DNA of 64,000 bases from Catellatospora methionotrophica (GTDB lineage: Bacteria; Actinomycetota; Actinomycetes; Mycobacteriales; Micromonosporaceae). The notes under the pieces are model-generated. The model was not told the DNA's origin. It saw nothing but the letters and a program-made list of their open reading frames with translations, and made no database searches. Both the position numbers and the translations under genes were made by a program. Below are positions 52,729-63,951 of the stretch, piece by piece (the first letter of the stretch is position 1; each line of letters begins with the position of its first letter). The stretch covers positions 333,970 through 397,969 of the forward strand of contig NZ_JAAOTJ010000005.1 of NCBI RefSeq assembly GCF_011297335.1, in the 5' to 3' direction.

Positions 52729-52777
52729 AACGAAGGGCATCTTCATAGCGCTACGAGTTGAGAAGATGCCCTTCGTT
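52729..52777. repeat. Palindrome I between convergent pectate lyase and immunity genes
   Basis: Arms 52729-52744 and 52762-52777 pair perfectly over 16 bp (core CGAAGGGCATCTTC). Compared with palindrome H, a C:G pair in the stem is replaced by T:A on both arms, while the loop stays similar (TAGCGCTACG versus TAACGCTCCG). It lies 8 bases after one stop and 18 before the other. Confidence 0.88.
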
Positions 52778-52795
52778 TCCTGCCGGGCGGTGTGT

Positions 52796-53278
52796 TCAGT
52801 GCTCCCAGGGGAGGGTGCGGGGGCGGCGGGACCAGCGTGGGCTGAGCTGTTCGGACTCGAAGCGGGTGGTCCACCGCCGCCGTTCCGTGCCGCCGTCGAA
52901 GTCGGTCGCGGCGTCGAACCGGCGGTCGAGCGAGGTCAGCAGCGTGCCCAGTTCCCCGGCCGCGAGCTCCGGGTGCGCCTCCATGATCGTGCCGAGCGAG
53001 TCGCGGCTGGCCAGGTCGTTGAAGTACAGGTCGATCAGGTAGCCGTCGCCGAGGCTGTCCTGCTCCAGGCGGCGGATCAGGTGCTCCCAGAGCCGGAACC
53101 GGTTGCGGACCGCGTACTGCGGTTCGAGCAGCCGGTCGGCGAACCGGGGCGACATGCCCGCCCGTTCGTGGTGCAGCCGCTCGGCGTCGATCCGCTCGAT
53201 CGTCGTCCGCTCGGCGGGGGTGAGCCGCGTCCACGCGGTCTCCGTCGCGGGGGCGTCGTCGGCCCAGTCCACTGCCAT
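52796..53278 (-). CDS. Probable immunity protein of the adjacent toxin (160 aa)
   Basis: A 160-aa, charged, predicted all-helical cytosolic protein (LTPAERTTIERIDAERLHHERAG). No family is recognised. It begins 14 bases after the stop of the WXG-type toxin gene on the same strand, the usual place for the cognate immunity gene of a polymorphic toxin. The role is inferred from position only; it could instead be an accessory adaptor. Confidence 0.55.
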   Translation of the reverse strand: MAVDWADDAPATETAWTRLTPAERTTIERIDAERLHHERAGMSPRFADRLLEPQYAVRNRFRLWEHLIRRLEQDSLGDGYLIDLYFNDLASRDSLGTIMEAHPELAAGELGTLLTSLDRRFDAATDFDGGTERRRWTTRFESEQLSPRWSRRPRTLPWEH

Positions 53279-53292
53279 ATGCCGGTGCCCGT

Positions 53293-54423
53293 TCACTCGT
53301 TGAGCTGCTGCAGGTAGTAGGCGTATCCGTTGTCGGGCTGCATGAACGTGCCCCGGTCGCCCTCCCTGATGATGATCGTGCCGGTGTCGGGGTCCCACCA
53401 GACATACCGGGGTGTGCCGTTCGGGGTGTCCCGCACCCGATGGCCGGGGTTCGCCCGCATGACGTCCTCCAGGTGACCCGCCATGTCGGCGTCGTCCACG
53501 CCGGGGATGCTGCGCTGGCCCGCGTGCTCGGCGATCCTGTCGGCGACCAGGCCCACGTCGCCCGCCTGGCTCGTCGGGTCTGGGGGGCGGGTGAGGCCGC
53601 CGAGGTCGCTGGTCGGCGTCACGCCGCGCCCGCCACGGCCGGGCAGTTCGGGCTGCTGGCGCTTGGCGAACACGATGTACGTGCCCATGCCGGTGTCGAC
53701 CTGCCTGATCACCGGGATCAGGTTGCCGAGGCTGCGGACCAGCGCCTTCATGATCCGGGCGATCTTCGCCGCCCAGCGGGCGACCACGGTGCCGACCTGC
53801 GCGGCGACCACCGGTGTGGCCAGGCCGAAGGTGAACACCTCCTCGGCGGTCCAGAGCGGCAGCCGGGCCAGCAGCGTGGCGATGCACTCGCCGATCAGGT
53901 CCCGCACGATCGTGCGCACCGCCTCGACCAGCGAACTGGACGCCTCGACGATCACCGCCATGCACTCGCCGATCTTGGAGAGCGCGAACAGCATCTCCAT
54001 GCTGCGCTGGGCGTGCGTGGCGTACGCCGCCGCCGCGTCCCCGGTCCAGTCCGGCATGTCGGCGACCGTGCCGCGGCCGTATCCGTCGGCGATCCTCCGG
54101 TGCTCGGCGGCGATGTTGCGCCAGGTCCGGGCGTTGGCCCGGAGCTGGTCGGGGTCGCCCGCGAGCTGGTCCAGGCACCAGGACAGCGGCTCGACATGCT
54201 CCACCACCCAGCCGAACCCGGCGGTGACCAGCATGCCGAACGGATCCAGCGCCCAGGCGGCGCCCTCGATGACCAGCGTCGCGCCGCCGAGCGTGCCGTC
54301 GATCCAGGAGCCGTTGTCGATGCCGTCGATGAGCATGTCCAGCGATTCGGCGATGCCGACGCCGGAGAACCAGGTGGTGGAGTCGACCCGGTCGGCGACC
54401 AGTGAGTCTCCGGGCTCGCTCAT
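53293..54423 (-). CDS. WXG-type polymorphic toxin with short C-terminal nuclease-like domain
   Basis: 376 aa. An N-terminal helical region of the WXG100/EspG-exported type carries W126-T-G128 (MPDWTGDAAAAYATHAQRS). A hydrophobic helical stretch covers 180-240. A Pro/Gly linker follows at about 258-285, then a C-terminal domain of about 75 residues. It contains GHRVRDTPNGTPRYVWWD and TGTIIIREGDRGTFMQP, a pattern seen in small RelE/BECR-like nuclease toxins. This plan (export domain, linker, variable toxin) is that of type VII secreted polymorphic toxins. The toxic activity is inferred. Confidence 0.68.
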   Translation of the reverse strand: MSEPGDSLVADRVDSTTWFSGVGIAESLDMLIDGIDNGSWIDGTLGGATLVIEGAAWALDPFGMLVTAGFGWVVEHVEPLSWCLDQLAGDPDQLRANARTWRNIAAEHRRIADGYGRGTVADMPDWTGDAAAAYATHAQRSMEMLFALSKIGECMAVIVEASSSLVEAVRTIVRDLIGECIATLLARLPLWTAEEVFTFGLATPVVAAQVGTVVARWAAKIARIMKALVRSLGNLIPVIRQVDTGMGTYIVFAKRQQPELPGRGGRGVTPTSDLGGLTRPPDPTSQAGDVGLVADRIAEHAGQRSIPGVDDADMAGHLEDVMRANPGHRVRDTPNGTPRYVWWDPDTGTIIIREGDRGTFMQPDNGYAYYLQQLNE

Positions 54424-54740
54424 CGCGCGCCCCGGACGGTGGTGTCGGCCGCCGCGTCGGTGGCGGCGTAGTTGTCGGCGACGGCGCGCAGGCCGTCCGC
54501 GATGGCGTCCATGGTGCGGGCGGTCTGGTCGACGCACTCGACCGCCCGGTCGACGAGGCCGTCCAGCAGCTGTGGCAGCCAGGAGTTGATCAGCCCGTAG
54601 GAGCCGGTGTCGTAGCCGACGCGGGTGGCCGCCGCGCGGGTCTCGGCGACGTCCTCGACCAGGCGGTCGACGGTGCGGCCGTGGCCGCGGATCTGGTCGG
54701 GCAGCGCCCGTAGCGGCGGGCCGCCGTCGTCAGGGCGCAT
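54420..54740 (-). CDS. EspC/WXG100-like small helical protein
   Basis: 106 aa from ATG at 54740 (GTG 3 bases further up is an alternative). A predicted helical hairpin with the middle turn GYDTGSYGLINSWLPQLLDG, of the ESX secretion-associated EspC/DUF2580-like class rather than classical WXG100. Its stop overlaps the toxin ATG. Likely a secretion partner or chaperone for the toxin via a type VII system that is encoded elsewhere. Confidence 0.65.
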   Translation of the reverse strand: MRPDDGGPPLRALPDQIRGHGRTVDRLVEDVAETRAAATRVGYDTGSYGLINSWLPQLLDGLVDRAVECVDQTARTMDAIADGLRAVADNYAATDAAADTTVRGAR

Positions 54741-55050
54741 CACGCAGCCCCGCCTCGTCGATGAGCTGGTCGAGCTGAGTGCGCACGGCCTGGCGGGCGG
54801 CGTCGTTGGCTTCGATCACGGTCCGCGACAGCTTCTCCAGCGACCAGCCGCGCACACGGTCGTCGAGTTTCAGCGTGGTCAGCCTGCCGCTGTGGTCGAC
54901 GGTCGCGGTGACCGATCCCTCGGCCACCGACACGGTCGCGCCCAGCTCGCTCTGCCGCTGTGCCAGCTCGCGAGCGCGGGCCGCGCGGGCTTCGATCGCC
55001 GCCTGCCAGTCGTCGACGCGCCGGTAACCCTCCTCCGGATCACCGAACAT
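54730..55050 (-). CDS. YbaB/EbfC-like protein
   Basis: 106 aa. A long N-terminal helix (YRRVDDWQAAIEARAARARELAQRQSELG), then beta strands (VTATVDHSGRLTTLKLDD), then a second helix: the YbaB/EbfC plan. In many Actinobacteria, YbaB-like proteins are found with EspC-like and large toxin genes; there they are probably not DNA-binding nucleoid proteins but part of the secreted set. First gene of the four-gene cassette; its 3' end overlaps the next gene. Confidence 0.72.
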   Translation of the reverse strand: MFGDPEEGYRRVDDWQAAIEARAARARELAQRQSELGATVSVAEGSVTATVDHSGRLTTLKLDDRVRGWSLEKLSRTVIEANDAARQAVRTQLDQLIDEAGLRDAP

Positions 55051-55281
55051 CGCACACCTCGCCTTCGCCGCACTCGTCGACCCTCACGCGATCTCCCCCT
55101 CGCCTGTCGGCATACCGGCGCAGCGTAACGCCGGATGAGACGACAGGCGAGGTCCAATGAGGATTCGACGGAGAGGAAAGTGCCCGCGATGCCCCAGCTC
55201 ACAGGCCACCCCGTCCGCGACCCGGCCCACCCGCTCGGCCAGCACCCGTGCGGCGGCCGCAGAAGCCGGACGCGCCAAGAC
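55051..55281 (-). other. Upstream region of the toxin cassette
   Basis: No credible gene is seen between the YbaB-like start and palindrome D. ORFs on both strands here have no ribosome site and weak composition. This stretch must hold the promoter of the minus-strand cassette; I see no clear -10/-35 pair. Confidence 0.4.
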
Positions 55282-55346
55282 AAGATCGCTGTTTCGTGCC
55301 AAAACCTCTGGTCAGACCAAGGATTTCGACACGAAACAGCGATCTT
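55282..55346. repeat. Palindrome D downstream of the GH9 gene
   Basis: The outer arms AAGATCGCTGTTTCGTG (55282-55298) and 55330-55346 pair perfectly over 17 bp; the inner part pairs only in pieces. The loop (AACCTCTGGTCAGACC) is close to that of palindrome A (AACCTTTGGTTAGACC), showing common origin. It lies 61 bases beyond the GH9 stop. Confidence 0.83.
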
Positions 55347-55407
55347 CACGGTGGCGACGCCGCGGGGCAGCGCAGCGGAGCGGCGCAGTGGAGCGGTGCT
55401 GGCGTGC

Positions 55408-58368
<2,961 letters not shown>

Positions 58369-58432
58369 CTATCGCAGCTCGCGGTGGCGGTGGGTAAGTC
58401 AGGGTTTTCCTGTACGTTTCGGTCGACATCGA

Positions 58433-58446
58433 TGGAAGCGCTCCCA
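58433..58446. promoter_or_regulatory. CebR-like operator before the GH9 gene
   Basis: TGGAAGCGCTCCCA, identical to the site in the GH48 promoter and one base from the CebR consensus. It is about 150 bases upstream of the GH9 start codon. Confidence 0.7.
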
Positions 58447-58502
58447 TCTCTGTCAGCACGATTTAACCGCGCCGTTGCCTTCTTGTGAAGCCCCGATTTC
58501 CC

Positions 58503-59549
58503 TTACCTGGTCACGGGTCCGGTGCTGGCTCGGTGGGTCAGCATCGGCGACAGCAGCGTCGTCGGCGGCACCGCGCGCTCGTCGAGTTTGCGCATCAGCA
58601 GCTCCACCGCCTGCCGCCCGACGTCCTCGGCCGGGATCTGCACCGAGCTCAGCACCGGCGACGAGCGCACGGCCAGCTCGTCCGGGCAGATCGCCACCAC
58701 GGAGACGTCCTCGGGCACCCGGCGGCCCAGCGCGCGCAGCGAGTGCAGCACGTGCGCCACCGCGGCCTCGTTGTGCACGACCAGCCCGGTCAGCCCCGGA
58801 TGGTGCGCCAGCAACTGCGCCAGCGACTCCTGCACGGCCTCGGGATGCTCCTCGAACGGCTGCGCGTACGCCGTCAGCCGCAGTCGCCGCGCGGCCTCCA
58901 GGAAGCCGTCCCGGGTGCGGTGGGCGAAACCGGTGTCCCGGTCGTACACCACGCGCGGCGCGCCGAGCAGCGCCACCTCCCGGTGGCCGAGCCCGGCCAG
59001 GTGCTCCACGCACAGCGCGCCCGCGCGGTGGAAGTCCAGGTCGACACAGGTCAGCCCGGCCGCGTCCGCGGGCAGCCCGATCAGGACGCTGGGCCGCTCC
59101 AGCCGCCGCAGCGTCGGCACCCGCGGGTCGTGCATCTCCACGTCCATCAGGACCAGGCCGTCGACCATCGCCCCCGCGGCGACCCGGCGCAGCCCGGCCG
59201 GGCCCTCGTCGGCGGTCACCAGCAGCACGTCGTGGTGGTACTGCCGGGCGCTGGTCACCACCGCCGTGGCGAACTGCATCAGCACCGGCAGGTGCATGCC
59301 CTGCCGCAGCGGCAGCACCAGCGCGATCACGCTGGACCGCTTGCTGGCCAGCGAACGCGCGCCCGCGTGCGGGTGGAAGCCCAGCGCACGGATGCTGGCG
59401 TGCACCCGGGCGCTGGTCGTGGCCGAGATGGCCCGCTTGCCGCTGAGCACGTACGACACCGTGCTGGTCGACACGCCCGCGTGCCGGGCCACGTCGGCGA
59501 TCGTCACCACGCCCTCGCGCGCGGACGACCGCCGTGGACGGCTCCTCAT
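58503..59549 (-). CDS. LacI-family regulator of the GH3 gene
   Basis: 348 aa from ATG at 59549 (GGGGAGG upstream; 59585 is an alternative). LacI headpiece VVTIADVARHAGVSTSTVSYVLSGKRAIS is complete, followed by the sugar-sensing domain. It follows the GH3 gene by 79 bases on the same strand, and two CGAAGCGCTTCG palindromes lie before GH3. So it most likely represses its own operon until a beta-glucoside or xyloside inducer appears. The CebR-like box before GH9 has a different centre flank and is less likely to be its target. Confidence 0.86.
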   Translation of the reverse strand: MRSRPRRSSAREGVVTIADVARHAGVSTSTVSYVLSGKRAISATTSARVHASIRALGFHPHAGARSLASKRSSVIALVLPLRQGMHLPVLMQFATAVVTSARQYHHDVLLVTADEGPAGLRRVAAGAMVDGLVLMDVEMHDPRVPTLRRLERPSVLIGLPADAAGLTCVDLDFHRAGALCVEHLAGLGHREVALLGAPRVVYDRDTGFAHRTRDGFLEAARRLRLTAYAQPFEEHPEAVQESLAQLLAHHPGLTGLVVHNEAAVAHVLHSLRALGRRVPEDVSVVAICPDELAVRSSPVLSSVQIPAEDVGRQAVELLMRKLDERAVPPTTLLSPMLTHRASTGPVTR

Positions 59550-59628
59550 CGGCGGCACCTCCCCGCTGCTCCCGTTCATGGTCATGCCCGTCCCCGCGCG
59601 GGCGGAACCGCCATCATGGCCCGCGAGC

Positions 59629-62454
59629 TCACGAGAATTCGAGTTCGCTGACGATGATGCCCGGTGCGTCGTACACCAGGTACAGGTCCGTCCGGCCGGA
59701 AGTGCTCAGCGCACAGCTGATCTTCTCGTACGCGTACCGGCCGCCGCCCGCGCCGACGGCCTCGGCCAGCACCTCGCCGTCGAGCGGGTCGTCGGCGACC
59801 AGCGCCACCCGGCCCGCGCCGCCCGCGACGGCGAAGACGACCTGCTCGCAGCCCGTCAGGTCGGTCGCGCCGAACGACAGCCAGGCACCCGCGTCACCGG
59901 CCCGGACCGCGTCCCCGCGCTCCGGGGCCGCGTCGACCAGCACCACGCCGCAGGCCTCGTCGTGGTCGATCGCGCGCAGCAGGCCGGGCAGCCGCCGCGC
60001 GCCGATCCGCTCGCCGCGTACGGTCAGCGTGGCGCAGCCGCGGATGTCGGTCGCCGAGCGGCCCACCATCACCTTGTGCCGGGCCGCCTCCACCACCGGC
60101 CGTCCCGTGGTCACGTCCCAGAACGACAGGTCGGCCGCGGCCAGCTCGATGCTGACCACGGCCCGCTCGCCCGGTGCCAGCCGGATCCGCCGGAAGCCGC
60201 GCAACCGGCGCAGCGGCTGCTTGACCCGCGAGCGCTGCTGGTGCGTGTACAGCTGCACGACCTCCTCGCCCGCGCGCTCGCCGACGTTGGCGACCTCGAC
60301 GGTCACCGTGACCGTGCCGTCGGCGTCGATCGCGTCGGCGTCCAGGGCGACCGCGCCGTACTCGAACTCGCCCCAGCTCAAGCCGTGCCCGAACGGGTAC
60401 AGCGGGGTGCCGCGGTAGTACAGGTAGGTCGCGTCGCTGGTGATGATGTCGTAGTCGTAGAGGTCGGGCAGCTCGCAGTGGCTGCGGTACCAGGTCTGCG
60501 GCAGCCGCCCGGCAGGCTCGGCGTCGCCGAACAGCACGTCGGCGAGCGCGTGCCCGAACTCCTGGCCGCCGTGGCTGCTCCACAACACGGCGGGCAGGTG
60601 CACGTCGGCCCAGCTGATCGCGTACGGGTAGCTGCTGGTCAGCACGAGGGCGGTGCGCGGGTTGGCGGCGTACACCGCGCGCAGCAGCGCCTCCTGCGCG
60701 GGCGGCAGGGCCAGGTTCTCCCGGTCCTCGGTCTCGCGGCCGTTGACCAGCGGATGGTTGCCCAGCACGACGACCACCGCGTCCGCCTCGGCGGCGACGG
60801 CGGCGGCCTGCTCGGGCCCGCTGACCCGCACCTCGACCTGGAGCCGGGCCGCCTGCTCGAAGGACGCGCCGACCGCGGCCACCCCGTCCTCGCCGACGAC
60901 GAGGTAGCTGCGGCTCAGCTCGTGGTGCAGCGACAGCGTGCCGTCGGGCCGCTCGACCAGCCGGAACGTCTCGTGCACGTCCCACCCGTGCGGGCCGGGC
61001 GCGTCGGCGACCAGGACGTTGTCGCGTACGGTCAGGTGCCGCCCGTTGGCCGCCGAGCGCAGCGCCAGCACGCTCGTGCCGTGGTGCCCGGCCGGGCCCG
61101 GGTGGCTGCCCCAGTCGAACACGTCGAACCCGTGCGGATCGGCGAACGCCCGCCGCACCTCACCCGGCTCGGTGACGGCCAGGTAGCCGCCGCCGATCAG
61201 TCGCAGCGCGACCCGGTCCGCGCCCTCGCCGAACGTCACCCGGTCCGCGCCGAGCCGGGCGGCCAGCCCGTCCCGGGCGGTGACCTGGTACGGCAGCGTG
61301 CCGCTGTACCAGTCGGCCATCAACTGTTCGCCCAGCGGGCCGATCACCGCGACGCGGCGTACCTGCTCGCGGTCGAACGGCAGCAGGCGGCACTCCTGCT
61401 TGAGCAGCACGATGGACCTGGTCGCGGCCTCGCGGGCCAGCGCCTGGTGCGCGGGGCAGTTCACGGTGTCCGGGTCGAGCGCGGTGAACGGGTTCGCCTC
61501 GGCCGGGTCGAACTCGCCCAGCCGGAGCCGGACCGTCAGGATCCGGCGCACGGCGGCGTCCACGTCGGCCTCGGTGATCAGGCCGCGCTCCAGCGCCTCG
61601 GTGAGCCGCCCGATGGTGACGTCGGAGTTCCGGTCGGCGTCGGTGAAGCTGTCCACCCCCGCCTTCAGCGAGGCCGCGTGGCTGGTCGCGTGGTCCGGGA
61701 AGTAGGCCTGCTGGGCGGGGTCGGCCAGGTTGCTCGGCGCGTACGCGTCCGAGACGACCAGCACCTCGTCACCGGTCCACGACCGCAGATCGTCGCGCAG
61801 GTGCGGGCTGACATGCGCCGGACGGCCATTGACCAGGTTGTACGACGCCATCACGGCGACCGCCGCACCGGACTCGACAGCGGGGCGGTACGCGGGCAGC
61901 TCGTATTCGTGCAGCACGCGAGGGCCGAGGTTGCTGGAGCTGACACAGCGGTCGTTCTCGTTGTTGTAGCCGAGGAAGTGCTTCAGCGTCGGGGCGGTCT
62001 TCAGGTAGACGGGGTGCTCGCCGCGCAGACCGCTCGCGTACGCCTGCCCCAGCAGCCCGGTCAGCCAGGCGTCCTCGCTGTAGCCCTCCTCGTTGCGGCC
62101 CCAGCGCGGGTCCCGCAGCGGGTTGACCACCGGGGCCCACACGTTGAGCCCGGCCCCGGACGGGTCCTTGTGGTGGCTGGCCCGCACCTCGTCGCCGACC
62201 GCCGAGCCGACCCGGCGTACCAGGTCGGGATCCCAGCTCGCGCCGAGGCCGACCGCCTGCGGGAACACCGTCGCCTCGCCGAGCCAGGCCAGTCCGTGCA
62301 GTGCCTCGGTGCCGGTGTGGAAGCCGCCCAGCGACAGCCGGGGGACGGGCGGCTGGTGCTGGTGCAGCAGTGCGATCTTCTCGGGGAGGGTGAGCCGGCC
62401 CAGCAGGTCGGCGACGCGGTCAGGGACAGGGGAGGAGGGGTCGCGGAAGTTCAT
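59629..62454 (-). CDS. GH3 glycosidase with beta-trefoil (fascin-like) insert and C-terminal CBM-like domain
   Basis: 941 aa from ATG at 62454 (AAGGA upstream; the ORF to 62553 adds an unlikely 33 codons). No signal peptide, so cytosolic. GH3 barrel with nucleophile D236 (VVSDAYAPSN), then the alpha/beta sandwich. An insert near residues 440-520 (SVLALRSAANGRHLTVRDNVLV) looks like a fascin-type beta-trefoil. Next is the FnIII-like GH3 C-terminal domain, then a CBM6-like end (about 860-941). It probably acts on xylo- or gluco-oligosaccharides taken up by the cell. First gene of a GH3-lacI operon. Confidence 0.9.
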   Translation of the reverse strand: MNFRDPSSPVPDRVADLLGRLTLPEKIALLHQHQPPVPRLSLGGFHTGTEALHGLAWLGEATVFPQAVGLGASWDPDLVRRVGSAVGDEVRASHHKDPSGAGLNVWAPVVNPLRDPRWGRNEEGYSEDAWLTGLLGQAYASGLRGEHPVYLKTAPTLKHFLGYNNENDRCVSSSNLGPRVLHEYELPAYRPAVESGAAVAVMASYNLVNGRPAHVSPHLRDDLRSWTGDEVLVVSDAYAPSNLADPAQQAYFPDHATSHAASLKAGVDSFTDADRNSDVTIGRLTEALERGLITEADVDAAVRRILTVRLRLGEFDPAEANPFTALDPDTVNCPAHQALAREAATRSIVLLKQECRLLPFDREQVRRVAVIGPLGEQLMADWYSGTLPYQVTARDGLAARLGADRVTFGEGADRVALRLIGGGYLAVTEPGEVRRAFADPHGFDVFDWGSHPGPAGHHGTSVLALRSAANGRHLTVRDNVLVADAPGPHGWDVHETFRLVERPDGTLSLHHELSRSYLVVGEDGVAAVGASFEQAARLQVEVRVSGPEQAAAVAAEADAVVVVLGNHPLVNGRETEDRENLALPPAQEALLRAVYAANPRTALVLTSSYPYAISWADVHLPAVLWSSHGGQEFGHALADVLFGDAEPAGRLPQTWYRSHCELPDLYDYDIITSDATYLYYRGTPLYPFGHGLSWGEFEYGAVALDADAIDADGTVTVTVEVANVGERAGEEVVQLYTHQQRSRVKQPLRRLRGFRRIRLAPGERAVVSIELAAADLSFWDVTTGRPVVEAARHKVMVGRSATDIRGCATLTVRGERIGARRLPGLLRAIDHDEACGVVLVDAAPERGDAVRAGDAGAWLSFGATDLTGCEQVVFAVAGGAGRVALVADDPLDGEVLAEAVGAGGGRYAYEKISCALSTSGRTDLYLVYDAPGIIVSELEFS

Positions 62455-62517
62455 CGCCGGATTCCTTCGTCTGGGCGGACGGTCGGAAGATGCGTCGTGG
62501 AGTGGGCGGTGCTGTTC

Positions 62518-62583
62518 TGTCGAAGCGCTTCGACAGCCGACCGCGGAAGTCACGGGTCGCGGTCCACATTCGAAGCGCTTCGA
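62518..62583. promoter_or_regulatory. Paired LacI operators before the GH3 gene
   Basis: The 18-bp perfect palindrome TGTCGAAGCGCTTCGACA (62518-62535) and the 14-bp perfect palindrome TCGAAGCGCTTCGA (62570-62583) have centres 50 bp apart. Both have the CGAAGCGCTTCG core. The pair is 64-130 bases upstream of the GH3 start and could support looping or cooperative binding by the LacI protein of this operon. Confidence 0.8.
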
Positions 62584-62744
62584 CGATCGTCTGAAAAAGA
62601 CTCCGCTCGGCGTGGGTTTCTGCCGTGTTTCGCAACGGAGTACGCCAGAGATTTACCGTGTCCGACGGGTCGTCGTCAAGGGAGCGTTCCCACGGCTGCT
62701 CCGGGCCGGTCCGGGGCCGGGCGGCTCAGCAGCGTCGATACCCG

Positions 62745-63764
62745 TCAGCGGGGCAGAAGTTCGCGTGGCTCGGCGGGGCGGTAGGCGAGCGCCTCGGCGG
62801 GGCGCATCCGGTCGCGCAGCAGGGTCAGCACGCGGCGCGCCGCGACGGTGCGGCGCGGGCCGTCGACGTGGGCGTAGTGCAGGTGGTGGGCCCTGCCAGG
62901 TCCGCGCAGCCAGGGCGAACGCTCGTCGGCCACCGGGTAGCCCAGTTCGCGCAGCCGCCCGCCCAGCTTCGCCTCGCACAGCGTGACCTGCCAGGGCTCC
63001 AGCCGGTCCCGCCAGCTGCCGACCCGCTCGGTGGTCACCGGCTCGTGGGTGAGCCGGTGCCAGCTCTTACGGCTGGGCACGGCCACGTCGGCCAGCCGGG
63101 CCGGTTCGGCCATCGCCGGGTCGTACTCCTCGCCGAGGAACGCGCAGATCGCCCGCAGCTCCGGCTCGGGATCGGCGACCAGCCGCTCGTAGCGGACCTC
63201 GTGGTAGGAGCCCGCGTCCATGGTCCGCCGGGCCCACGCGGAGGAGTCCATCGCCCGCGCCCAGTCGGAGATCGCGTGGCACACGTCCTTGCCCTGCTGC
63301 CACGGCGTCTCACCGAGCGAGGCGACGCAGTCGCGGCCGTCGCGCACGATGTTGACGACCTGCGCGTCCGGGAACAGGCGCAGCAGGGGTCCGAGGTTGT
63401 TCAGGTAGGCCGGGCGCTTGTCACCCCAGCGGGGCTTGTCGAAGCGGCGGGCGTACGCCCGGAACACGATGCCGAGCGCTGAGCCCAGCGTCGGTGGCCC
63501 GGTCACGATCTCCTCGGCCACCGCGTCCGCGTCCAGGCCCAGGTCCCCGAAGGCGGTCTTCCCGCCGGTGATCCACTCCGCCAGGCCGCGCCGGTTGGCG
63601 GGTTCGCCGAGATCGCCGAAGCTGGCCCGGTCGAGATACGCCCCCAGTAGGAAACGCGTCTCCGGCGGAATCGCGATCCGCGGGTGCGCGTGCAGCATGA
63701 GCTGCAGCATCGTGGTGCCCGACCGCGGGCACCCCACAACGAACACCGGCCGATCACTACCCAC
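62745..63764 (-). CDS. Sulfotransferase family protein
   Basis: 339 aa from GTG at 63764 (GGAG 6 bases upstream; TTG at 63770 is an alternative). The 5'-PAPS loop CPRSGTT and the 3'-PAPS region NIVRDGRDCVAS are present, as in P-loop sulfotransferases. It transfers sulfate from PAPS to a hydroxyl or amine; acceptor unknown. No PAPS synthesis or glycolipid genes are in the window. The gene stands alone; a TAATAC-like -10 lies upstream. Confidence 0.88.
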   Translation of the reverse strand: MGSDRPVFVVGCPRSGTTMLQLMLHAHPRIAIPPETRFLLGAYLDRASFGDLGEPANRRGLAEWITGGKTAFGDLGLDADAVAEEIVTGPPTLGSALGIVFRAYARRFDKPRWGDKRPAYLNNLGPLLRLFPDAQVVNIVRDGRDCVASLGETPWQQGKDVCHAISDWARAMDSSAWARRTMDAGSYHEVRYERLVADPEPELRAICAFLGEEYDPAMAEPARLADVAVPSRKSWHRLTHEPVTTERVGSWRDRLEPWQVTLCEAKLGGRLRELGYPVADERSPWLRGPGRAHHLHYAHVDGPRRTVAARRVLTLLRDRMRPAEALAYRPAEPRELLPR

Positions 63765-63890
63765 GAGCAACTCCGTCCATAAGGGCGTCTTGTCCGTATT
63801 ACACCCTTATTAACGACCCGCAAACGACCCACGATGCGCACCCCCCGCCCGGGAGCACGCCCGCACGCGTCGCCGGCCCCCAGCCCTGCC

Positions 63891-63951
63891 GCAACTCTTA
63901 AAAACTTGCGGCCACAGCGGTCGTCTGTAGGCGCGACTCTTTAAGAGTTGC
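63891..63951. repeat. Palindrome G near the window end
   Basis: GCAACTCTTAAA (63891-63902) pairs with TTTAAGAGTTGC (63940-63951), 12 bp perfect, around a 37-base loop. It is unrelated in sequence to the A-D family but similar in size. It lies about 125 bases upstream of the sulfotransferase start; the gene on its other side is outside the window. From 63952 to 64000 I see nothing to annotate. Confidence 0.7.

Noticed and set aside
448..52777. Palindromes as parts of a CRISPR array
   Set aside because: They are isolated, kilobases apart, self-complementary over their full length and never tandem with spacers; no cas gene is present.
58522..62784. A 1420-codon plus-strand ORF opposite the GH3 and LacI genes
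   Set aside because: It is the mirror of two well-supported minus-strand genes, has no ribosome site or domain, and its residue composition (Arg/Ala/Gly/Val-rich) is that of antisense frames in high-GC DNA.
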